From Shimia sp. R9_2 (GTDB lineage Bacteria > Pseudomonadota > Alphaproteobacteria > Rhodobacterales > Rhodobacteraceae), in assembly GCF_017743735.1 (NCBI RefSeq), contig NZ_JAGHRO010000002.1, forward strand, positions 1 through 64,000: a stretch of DNA of 64,000 nucleotides. The letters are read 5' to 3'. The translations under genes and the position numbers were made by a program. Numbering within the stretch: position 1 is the stretch's first letter; the number at the start of each line of letters is the position of its first letter. Of this stretch, positions 1 through 8,380 are shown piece after piece. The notes beneath the pieces are model-generated. The model was not told the DNA's origin. It saw nothing but the letters and a program-made list of their open reading frames with translations, and searched no databases.

Positions 1-3000
1 ATGATGACGGCAGCTTTACCTATACGCCCGACGCAAACTTCAACGGCAACGACAGCTTCGCCTACCAGATCAACGACGGAAACGGAGAAACAAACACCGC
101 AACCGTCACGCTCAACGTTGACCCCGTCAACGACGCGCCGGTGGCCACTGATGACGGCGGGCTCTCCACCGCCTTCAACACCCCGATCTCCATCGACGTG
201 GCCACGCTGCTGGCCAATGACACCGATGGTGACCCGGAGCTGACCCAGACACTCTCCGTCCTGTCGGTGGATGCGCCCGTGGGTGGCACTGTGGCGCTGG
301 CTGGCGACACCATCACCTTCACGCCGGATGCCACCTTCTCAGGCCAGGCAAGCTTCACCTACACGCTGTCAGATGGCGCAGGCGGCCTCGACACCGGCAC
401 CGTGACCGTCGCCGTGAATGCCAACACCGCGCCGGTGGCCGGGGACTACACCGCCATCACAACCAACGAAGACGCCTCCGTCTATATTCCCTTCTTTGCC
501 AATGACAGCGACGCCGATGGCGACCCGCTCTCTATCGCGGCCATCGGCGCACCGGCAAACGGCACCGTCACGCTGGACGGCGAAGGCTATCTCTACACGC
601 CCGATGCGGATTTTTCCGGGAGTGACAGCTTCAGCTACACCATTGATGACGGCAATGGCGGGCAGGACACCGGCACCATCACCATCACGGTCGCCGCAGT
701 CAATGATGCCCCCGCCACCGCAGATGACAGCGTCAACACCAATGAGGATTTTGCGCTCACATTTGATGTGCTCAGCAATGATGCGGATGTGGAAGGCGAC
801 GCGCTATCTGTCACCAGCGTCTCTGATCCCGCCAACGGCACCGTGGTGATTGAGGCCAACGGCCAGCTCACCTACACGCCGGATGCAAACTTCAACGGCA
901 ATGACAGCTTCACCTACACCGTGGCCGACAGCAACGGCGCCACCGACACCGCAACCGTGGTTGTGCTTGTTGCGCCCATCAATGACGCGCCAGTGGCACA
1001 AGATGACAGCGCCGCAACCGATGAAGACCTGGCCGTGACCTTTGACGTGCTGGGCAATGACAGCGATCCGGATGGCGATCCGCTAACCGTCTCGGATGTG
1101 GGCACCCCGGCCAATGGCTCCGTGGTGATTGAGGCCGATGGCCAGCTTACCTACACACCTGATCCGGGGTTTTCGGGCACCGACAGTTTCACCTACGCCG
1201 TGGAAGACGGCAATGGCGGCAGCGATACCGCCTCCGTCACCCTCGCCGTGGCGCTCGTCAACCTGCCCCCCGTGGCCACCGATGACAACTACAGCCTGAC
1301 AGAAGACACCCCCCTCGCCATAGACGCAGCCCAGGGCCTTCTGGCCAACGACAGCGACCCCGATGGCGACCCGATCAGCGTCACCCTGACCAGCGATGTC
1401 TCAAACGGCACCCTCACCCTGGATGATGACGGCAGCTTTACCTATACGCCCGACGCAAACTTCAACGGCAACGACAGCTTCGCCTACCAGATCAACGACG
1501 GAAACGGAGAAACAAACACCGCAACCGTCACGCTCAACGTTGACCCCGTTGCGGATGCGGTTGTGCTTGATGCTGTGACCGGCGACGATTTCATCGATGT
1601 TCAAGAACAGCTTTCCCCGATCACAATTTCAGGGACGGCTGATCCAAACGGCTCGGTGACCATCGACTTTGGCGGCACGGTCGCCACCGCGGATGTAGGG
1701 GCAGATGGCCGGTTCTCTCAGGTGTTTCAGCCTGCCGATATTCCGGATGCAAACAGCGTTCAGATCAGCATCACATCGCTTGATGCAAACGGCAACGACA
1801 GTGGAAGCACCAACCGGGTGGTGAGCATTTCGCAGCCCACGAACGAGTTGACGGTGAATGTGGCCGGATCCACCACCACATTTTTATCCCAGCCCCCGGG
1901 CTTTGACCTCTATTTTGGAGACATGCCCGACGCGGCCTTTTTTGAGGTCAACTCGGGTGTCGCATCGGTCCGCGCACCTAGCGTAAATTCATCATCAGAA
2001 ATCCGGTTTACCGCAGATGATGGACGTACCTTTGCCTTTATCGGCTCAGACCTCGACTACGACGGTGCTACCGGGATCATCACCGGGGTAGAAATCGGCA
2101 CACCGACGGACCCGGATTTTCTGACCGGGACAGGCTTTAACCTGACCGTGGCTGAATTCGTAACCGCTTTGAACAACAGCGTCGTCGGTGGTGTGATCGA
2201 TAACGCGCCTTTAGATGCGTTCTTTGGGGAATTTCCTTGGGTATACAATGGGTCTGATCAGGAAGATTGGATCGACGTTAATGAAGACAATACATCCAAC
2301 GATATCTTCTTTGGCAATGGTGGGGATGATGAGGCCGACTTTGGCTTGGGAGATGACCAATATTTTGGCGGCTCCGGAAATGACTTTTTCTATGACACCG
2401 ACGGAAACAACAGCTTTGACGGCGGCGCAGGCGAGCTTGACCAAATTTCTTATGCCAATGCATCGGGTGCCGTCGACGTAAACCTAAACGCAGGTTCTGC
2501 CGAGAAATCTGACGGTACTTTGGACCTAATTAGCGGCATTGAATTTGTCCGTGGCTCACAATTCTCAGACAGCATTCAGCTTGCAGATAATGCCGACTTT
2601 AGTCGTGCGCTCGGCCTGGCTGGAAATGACACTCTGAGAGGTGGCGCAGGCGGTTTTGACCAAGTCTCTTATGATCTGGACAGCAGGTATACTATCCGCA
2701 CCGTCGGGGTGACGATCAATATCGCACTGGGCTTCGCAATCGACCTCTTTGGGGACACGGACTCTCTTGCAGGTTTTGAGAGTGTCCTTGCAACAGAGTA
2801 CAACGACGTCGTGATCACCGGAGATGGAGGCTTCGTAACCTTCGCCGGTGACGGCAACGACACCGTTCAAACGGGAGGTGGCGACGACTTCACGGAACTT
2901 GGCGCAGGCGAAGACATCTTGGTCTATACGGCTGGCTTTGACGTGGTCGGAGATTTCAACCCTGATGAGGACGCACTTGTCTTTGGCGGCTTCGCCCTGG

Positions 3001-6000
3001 CAAACTTTGATAGCCTCACAACCGCAGCCTATGACGATGGCGTTGATACCGGAACACTTCTGGCATTTGATGACGGGGCCGGCACCACATCAAGCATTGT
3101 GTTGTTCGGAGTGACGTTGGCGGAAGTCTCAGACCTTCTGAATGTAGAGTATTTCTATGGCACAGATCTCAACGATACGATCGAGCACACCACTGTAGAT
3201 GGGGACGCTAAGATTACCTTCGCGTCGTTTGGCGACGATACTTATATCTATTCAAATAATGCCCCAGAGGCTTATCAGGAGTTGCGTTACAACGCAGAAG
3301 CTCTCGATTTCGGCTCCATAACCGCCAATCTTGATGCCAACGCAGCGACAAACACGATCCTGAAATCTTCAGGTGGCACGGACACGCTTGTCGACCTGTC
3401 TCAGGTCGCGCGTTGGGCCTTTGGCATTTATGGTACGTCGAATGACGACACATTCAACGTCACACTGAGCGATACCGACTTCGCATGGATTGGCGTTTTT
3501 GACTCAGGTGGTGATGACACGGTCAATCTGTTTGGAGGGACGGGTTGGCTGCGTGTCAATGCTGGCGAAGACGGTGAAAACGTCATCGCTGACCTCGGCG
3601 CAGGTACGGTTTCTTGGGGCACGGATTCGACCACGATCAACTTTCTGGGCGACATATCTGATGTGACGCTAAACCTTCGGACGCATGCTGGCGACGACAA
3701 CGTGGTTGGCAGCGAAGGACGAGACTCCATTATTCTCGGTCCCGGAACGGACATTGCCGACGGGCGCGGCGGATTTGATAGCATCCAATACAACCGCTTT
3801 GATATATTCGAAGGCGTAACAGTAAACCTCGCGACTGGCATTGCGACCGGCATCTGGGACGGACAAGCGTTTACGCATACGCTCAGCAATTTCGAACGTG
3901 TCCGAGGATCAGATTTTGCGGACTACCTCACTGCTTCAGAATCGGGCAGCCACCTACAAGGCCACGCAGGCAACAACACACTTATAGGCGGCTCTGGAAG
4001 AGATACACTCTGGGGGTGGGAAGGCGATGAACTCTTTGATTCATCTGCGGGCACGACTGAAACGCAGGGCTACGGCGATCTCATCGAGCCATGGAGCGGT
4101 AGCGACACGATCATCGGTCACCAAGCGCATTGGGAAGCAGGTGAAGGCATCGAAATCGGTTACTGGAACCTGACAGGCACAGGCGGGCTGCAAGTCACGC
4201 TTGGCCTTGAAGGCTCAGGAACTGTCATCTCCAATAACGTCGGTGTTGTGAACGATACTTTCACCTACGCAAACTGGCTGCGCGCTACGGATGAGAATGA
4301 CTATTTTGTGGGTGCGGAGTCATATGGCGCGCCCAATGAAGGCTTTACCTTACGCGGTGGTGGTGGAGACGATACCATCATTGGCGGTGGTGGCCGGGAA
4401 AACATGCGCGGCGGCGATGGCGATGATCTGCTCGATGCGTCGGGCGGCAGCATAGAGAACCAGTTTTGGGGTGACTACATTCAACCCGGTGCTGGCAACA
4501 ACACGATCATCGGCCACCAAGAGCTTTGGGAGCAAGGGGACGGCATCGACATCAGCTATGATGACGTCGAAGGAAGCGGCGGAGTTGTTGTGAATGTTGG
4601 TGCGAACGGCTCCGGCACCGTTGTCTCAAACAACGCCGGTGTTGTGAACGACACATTCACCTATACACATTACTTTGGCGGCACATCAGACGCCGATATT
4701 TTCAACGGCTCAGACCACCAATCTGAAGGATATCAACCGTTTGGCGGGGACGACACCATCAATGGAGGCGATGGCGAAGACGAGCTCAACTATCGCTGGG
4801 ATATAAATCGCGGCGGTACAGGAGCCGTTACAGTAAACCTGCAAACCGGCATCGCCATTGACCCGTTTGGCGACACGGATACGTTCACCTCCATTGAGAG
4901 CGTCCGCGGCACCGAAGAAGGCGACACAATCATTGGCTCAGTGAACGATGAGGGCTTTCGTCTCGAAGCCGGCGCAGACAGCCTTACCTATAACGGTGGG
5001 TATGACTATGTCGGTGATTTTGACGTCACCGAAGACACGCTGCAATTTGCAGGAGCGCCAATCACCTACATCGGCACATTGGAAATTGTCAGCAGATCAA
5101 GTGGGCCAGGACATTCTTTCCGTTTTGATGATGATTTTGACGACCGGCTCGAAAATGAATTTGAGCTCACACTTGATGGAGTCTCGCTCGAAGGCATGTA
5201 TCAGATTTTGGCAGGCATGACCTTTACTCCGGTCAATACCGTCGGAACCTTTGGTCGTGCAGATTACTTTGGCTCACCTGAAGACGACACCATTTCAATT
5301 GGCGGCAACGATCGGGAAGGCGAGTTCATCTACGCAAGCGCCGGCAACGACACCTACAACTACTCCGCAAGTACCAATGAGACGTTCACCGATCTTATAT
5401 ACGAATATCTGGGCGCGGTTGGCATCACCGTTGATCTGGATATGAGCAGAGGCATCAACACCGTCGACAAAGGTGTGGCGGGGGTCGATACGCTCGAAGA
5501 TATCGCTCTTGCTGCGGCGGGTGATGGGCTGTTTATCGTTGGCAGCGATGGGGATGATCTCTTCAACATCAGACAAGATCCCGTTGAGAATACATGGCTC
5601 GGCATCTCTCATCGGAGCGGTCACGACGTCATCAATCTCACCGCGGGCACCGGTCTGTTCCGCGTCGACCTAGGCAGCGGCAACGACGACGTAACTGGCG
5701 ACTTGGTGACAGGCTTCTTCTCTGAAGGCCCAGACGAAAGTGTGACCATCAACTACAGCGGAGATTTTTCAAACTCACGGCTTGATGTGCGCACCCGAAA
5801 CGGCAACGACACCGTCTATGGGACAGATTTTGACAACCGCTTTATTCTGGGCGCGGGCAATGATTTCGCAGATGCGCGCGGTGGGTGGGACACAATACGA
5901 TACGATCGCAACGGAGTCGAACAGGGTGTCACTGTCAATCTGGCAACAGGTGTCGCAACGGGTGTCTGGGATAATCAGGCTTTCACACATACGCTCGTGA

Positions 6001-7751
6001 ACTTTGAGCAAATCCGCGGGACAAATTTTGACGATATCTTGGTCGCAAACAATCTAGGCAACCGTATGGATGGCCGCGATGGTGATGACATTCTCATCGG
6101 GGGCGCTGAAAATGATGAGCTTTCCACGACGGGAGGCGTCAGTGTCCTGATCGGAGGCGGCGGCGATGACTACTACAACGTCTATGAAGGAAACAATCTG
6201 ATCATCTTCTCAGCCGGAAACGACTATATTGACGGCTTTGATCCAACCACAGACATGTTGCAATGGGACACCTCCATTGCCGCCCTGCCCTTCACCATCA
6301 GCGAGTATGTGTTTGACGGCGATACTCGCGTGCGGTTTGATTTTGACGATGGATCTGGCAACTTCTTTGGTGTTGACCTAGGCAGCACTACTTTGGCGAA
6401 TGCGAACCAGATTGTGGCGAATATGGCCAATCAAGCAAACTACATCATTGGCACCACTGGTCGCGATGATGAGATTTTTGGCACAATTGGCGACGACGAC
6501 ATCAATCTTCTCGGGAACAACGACGAAGGCGACTTCATCTACGGGTCGGAAGGCAACGATATCCTTCGCTTTACCCATGCTACGGACAACAGCTGGTATG
6601 AAGTTGACTACAGCGATCTCTCGACTACATCAGTCACTCTGAATTTGGATCTACAGAACAACACAGGCTCCGTAGACAAGGGCGCTGCAGGCATCGACAC
6701 ACTCGTCGACCCTCAATTCGCTGATTGGGGCCTCAGCTTCCAGGGGACAATCGGCAACGATACCTTCAATGTTACGCTGAACAGCACCGAGTTTAACTGG
6801 ATTAGCTTTGGAGCCAGCGGAGGCACAGACACGCTGAACCTTACTGGCGGCAATGGTCTGGTGCGTGCAAGCATCTACTCGGGCGATGTGAGTGCTGATC
6901 TCAGCCAGATACATCTGGGTGCGTCCGGCAGCATGTCTTCCACCACTGGCGAAGCTCATATCATAAACGCCGCTGGTGATCTGACAAACACCCTAATTGA
7001 ACTGCGCACTGAAGATGGCGACGACAATTTGGTTGGCAGCGAGTACAATGATCGCTTCATTCTCGGCACCGGCACGGACATCGCTGACGGCCTCGGCGGG
7101 GTCGATCAAATTCGTTATGACCGCAGCGGTGTCGATAGTGGCGTTACCGTCGATCTCCAAGAGGGATCTGCGACCGGCACTTGGGACGGGCGCATTTTCA
7201 ATCACAGCCTTCAGAACATCGAAGTTGTCCGAGGATCCGATTTCGATGACCAGCTCACTGCGCTGGACGATGGTTTCAGCGAGTTGCGCGGACGCAATGG
7301 AGATGACCTGCTGATCCGTTCGGATTTTGCAGAAGACTGGACTGAGGGTGGCGAAGGTCGCGATACCCTCATGCAGTCAAGCTCCGGCAGCTTCGATTTC
7401 TCCGCATTCAATGTGCGCGACCACTACCGCGATATCGAAGTGCTCAACTTTGAAAACGCCGGTGCGGATGACATCACCCTGTCACTGGAAAACGTCATGG
7501 ACCTCTCAGACACAGCAGATTCCCTACTTGAAGGCTTCTTTGGTAGCGACGCCATGGAAAGCATTACGGTCTTGGGCGAAGCCGGGGATAGGCTTACCTT
7601 TGATGATGAGGGGTTCAGCAAAGGCTCTTCAATTTCTGATGGCGAAGGTCGCACCTTGGACGTCTACCAGTACGACGGAGGTGCCGGAATTCTGGCAATT
7701 GTCGCCGTTGATCAGGATGTCTCGGTCGAAGGAGCCGCAACAAACACCTAA
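1..7751 (+). CDS. Giant RTX / cadherin-like repeat protein, 5' end outside window
   Basis: The frame is open from base 3 to a TAA at 7749-7751, giving 2582 visible residues with no start, so the gene begins upstream. It opens with a partial and then five complete cadherin-like (tandem-95 / Big_9 type) repeats of about 95 residues. Their boundaries, marked by NDAPVA-like motifs, lie near bases 127, 421, 701, 981, 1261 and 1550. An Ig-like domain follows (about 1620-1830), then a long RTX-type region rich in GGxGxD nonapeptides and DF.P..D.L.F signatures. These families are calcium-binding, type I-secreted adhesins or exoproteins. No type I secretion genes are present in the window. The domain class is clear, but the ligand or activity is unknown. 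The second half is visibly less GC-rich than the cadherin-like part. Confidence 0.93.
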   Translation, partial: DDGSFTYTPDANFNGNDSFAYQINDGNGETNTATVTLNVDPVNDAPVATDDGGLSTAFNTPISIDVATLLANDTDGDPELTQTLSVLSVDAPVGGTVALAGDTITFTPDATFSGQASFTYTLSDGAGGLDTGTVTVAVNANTAPVAGDYTAITTNEDASVYIPFFANDSDADGDPLSIAAIGAPANGTVTLDGEGYLYTPDADFSGSDSFSYTIDDGNGGQDTGTITITVAAVNDAPATADDSVNTNEDFALTFDVLSNDADVEGDALSVTSVSDPANGTVVIEANGQLTYTPDANFNGNDSFTYTVADSNGATDTATVVVLVAPINDAPVAQDDSAATDEDLAVTFDVLGNDSDPDGDPLTVSDVGTPANGSVVIEADGQLTYTPDPGFSGTDSFTYAVEDGNGGSDTASVTLAVALVNLPPVATDDNYSLTEDTPLAIDAAQGLLANDSDPDGDPISVTLTSDVSNGTLTLDDDGSFTYTPDANFNGNDSFAYQINDGNGETNTATVTLNVDPVADAVVLDAVTGDDFIDVQEQLSPITISGTADPNGSVTIDFGGTVATADVGADGRFSQVFQPADIPDANSVQISITSLDANGNDSGSTNRVVSISQPTNELTVNVAGSTTTFLSQPPGFDLYFGDMPDAAFFEVNSGVASVRAPSVNSSSEIRFTADDGRTFAFIGSDLDYDGATGIITGVEIGTPTDPDFLTGTGFNLTVAEFVTALNNSVVGGVIDNAPLDAFFGEFPWVYNGSDQEDWIDVNEDNTSNDIFFGNGGDDEADFGLGDDQYFGGSGNDFFYDTDGNNSFDGGAGELDQISYANASGAVDVNLNAGSAEKSDGTLDLISGIEFVRGSQFSDSIQLADNADFSRALGLAGNDTLRGGAGGFDQVSYDLDSRYTIRTVGVTINIALGFAIDLFGDTDSLAGFESVLATEYNDVVITGDGGFVTFAGDGNDTVQTGGGDDFTELGAGEDILVYTAGFDVVGDFNPDEDALVFGGFALANFDSLTTAAYDDGVDTGTLLAFDDGAGTTSSIVLFGVTLAEVSDLLNVEYFYGTDLNDTIEHTTVDGDAKITFASFGDDTYIYSNNAPEAYQELRYNAEALDFGSITANLDANAATNTILKSSGGTDTLVDLSQVARWAFGIYGTSNDDTFNVTLSDTDFAWIGVFDSGGDDTVNLFGGTGWLRVNAGEDGENVIADLGAGTVSWGTDSTTINFLGDISDVTLNLRTHAGDDNVVGSEGRDSIILGPGTDIADGRGGFDSIQYNRFDIFEGVTVNLATGIATGIWDGQAFTHTLSNFERVRGSDFADYLTASESGSHLQGHAGNNTLIGGSGRDTLWGWEGDELFDSSAGTTETQGYGDLIEPWSGSDTIIGHQAHWEAGEGIEIGYWNLTGTGGLQVTLGLEGSGTVISNNVGVVNDTFTYANWLRATDENDYFVGAESYGAPNEGFTLRGGGGDDTIIGGGGRENMRGGDGDDLLDASGGSIENQFWGDYIQPGAGNNTIIGHQELWEQGDGIDISYDDVEGSGGVVVNVGANGSGTVVSNNAGVVNDTFTYTHYFGGTSDADIFNGSDHQSEGYQPFGGDDTINGGDGEDELNYRWDINRGGTGAVTVNLQTGIAIDPFGDTDTFTSIESVRGTEEGDTIIGSVNDEGFRLEAGADSLTYNGGYDYVGDFDVTEDTLQFAGAPITYIGTLEIVSRSSGPGHSFRFDDDFDDRLENEFELTLDGVSLEGMYQILAGMTFTPVNTVGTFGRADYFGSPEDDTISIGGNDREGEFIYASAGNDTYNYSASTNETFTDLIYEYLGAVGITVDLDMSRGINTVDKGVAGVDTLEDIALAAAGDGLFIVGSDGDDLFNIRQDPVENTWLGISHRSGHDVINLTAGTGLFRVDLGSGNDDVTGDLVTGFFSEGPDESVTINYSGDFSNSRLDVRTRNGNDTVYGTDFDNRFILGAGNDFADARGGWDTIRYDRNGVEQGVTVNLATGVATGVWDNQAFTHTLVNFEQIRGTNFDDILVANNLGNRMDGRDGDDILIGGAENDELSTTGGVSVLIGGGGDDYYNVYEGNNLIIFSAGNDYIDGFDPTTDMLQWDTSIAALPFTISEYVFDGDTRVRFDFDDGSGNFFGVDLGSTTLANANQIVANMANQANYIIGTTGRDDEIFGTIGDDDINLLGNNDEGDFIYGSEGNDILRFTHATDNSWYEVDYSDLSTTSVTLNLDLQNNTGSVDKGAAGIDTLVDPQFADWGLSFQGTIGNDTFNVTLNSTEFNWISFGASGGTDTLNLTGGNGLVRASIYSGDVSADLSQIHLGASGSMSSTTGEAHIINAAGDLTNTLIELRTEDGDDNLVGSEYNDRFILGTGTDIADGLGGVDQIRYDRSGVDSGVTVDLQEGSATGTWDGRIFNHSLQNIEVVRGSDFDDQLTALDDGFSELRGRNGDDLLIRSDFAEDWTEGGEGRDTLMQSSSGSFDFSAFNVRDHYRDIEVLNFENAGADDITLSLENVMDLSDTADSLLEGFFGSDAMESITVLGEAGDRLTFDDEGFSKGSSISDGEGRTLDVYQYDGGAGILAIVAVDQDVSVEGAATNT
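1423..1549 (+). repeat. 127-nt perfect direct repeat of bases 1-127
   Basis: Bases 1-127 and 1423-1549 are identical and diverge at 128 (C) versus 1550 (T). The offset of 1422 nt is exactly 474 codons, so both copies encode the same end of a cadherin-like repeat in the same frame. The other repeats in the array are clearly diverged at the nucleotide level. The first copy is cut by the window edge, so the true identical tract may be longer. Confidence 0.95.
3150..7290 (+). repeat. Three long intragenic RTX modules of about 270 residues
   Basis: Within the giant protein, modules at about 3150-3960, 5262-6060 and 6438-7290 align along their whole length. Each has a D.FN(V/I)... W(I/L)G/S segment, then an RT..G(D/N)D..(V/Y)G stretch, then GVTV(N/D)L..G.ATG.WD...F.H.L.N.E..RG..F.D.L. 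Each is preceded by an (D/G)F....D.L.(F/W) RTX signature. A second, shorter pair at about 3960-4330 and 4340-4720 shares GHQ..WE.G.GI and GSGTV.SNN.GVVNDTFTY. Boundaries were judged by eye from the translation. Confidence 0.85.
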
Positions 7752-7880
7752 AGGCCATCTCGCTCCAGAGACGCAAAAGCTTCGCGTTGGCGTCATGAGT
7801 TAACCTCATTTCCACTCTACCCTCCTATTTTGTGGGGCAGTTGACCGGCAGGATGGGCCGGCTCTGCGACGGAGTGGATC

Positions 7881-8375
7881 TTGAAAAATCGGCGCTTGAG
7901 CGGCCATCGTTGGGCGCTTACTACCTTCTGCATGCTGCAAATTGCATCGCTACCTTTGGCCAGCATCGGTTTAGCGGCTATGCCAAAAGCCCCGGCTGAC
8001 CGTCCACTCATCATTCACAATGATCGCGGCGGCCTCCTTACGGATCGCATTCACCAGCTGCGAAATTTGGTAACCACACAAACCCCCGTCGAAATTCGTG
8101 GCGAAGTCTGTCACTCAACCTGCACGATGTTGTTGGGGTTGCCCGATGTCTGTGTTTCGCCAGATACCCGATTTGGTTTCCATGGCCCCAGCAGAAGCGG
8201 CGCACCACTCAAACCTGAGATGTTCGAACGCGCCTCTCGAGTGATTGCCAGTTTCTACCCAAATGATCTGCGTGACTGGTACATCAGTTCCGCTCGCTAT
8301 CGCATTGCTGAACATGAAGAAAAAACCGGGGCGGAGCTCATCGAAATCGGCATACCGCGCTGCGCCAACTCCTAA
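7881..8375 (+). CDS. Small exported protein, ClpP/crotonase-like (COG3904-like)
   Basis: This encodes 164 residues from a TTG start with GGAG six bases upstream (7871-7880). The first 33 or so residues form a signal peptide (basic start, hydrophobic core, ASIGLAA). The mature part carries EIRGEVCHSTCTML around residues 71-84 and a D.R.GFHGPS stretch around 96-104. This resembles predicted periplasmic ClpP-fold proteins with an S.C motif followed by a GxH. Cys77, Cys81, Cys91 and Cys161 could form disulfides. It lies 129 bases after the giant RTX gene on the same strand and runs convergently into the cyclase gene with a 5-base gap. The export assignment is firm, but the fold assignment is tentative and no activity can be claimed. 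Confidence 0.7.
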   Translation: MKNRRLSGHRWALTTFCMLQIASLPLASIGLAAMPKAPADRPLIIHNDRGGLLTDRIHQLRNLVTTQTPVEIRGEVCHSTCTMLLGLPDVCVSPDTRFGFHGPSRSGAPLKPEMFERASRVIASFYPNDLRDWYISSARYRIAEHEEKTGAELIEIGIPRCANS

Positions 8376-8380
8376 GTACT

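Noticed and set aside
1-7751. CRISPR-like repeats
   Set aside because: The repeats are coding, in frame and of variable divergence, and lack regular short spacers.
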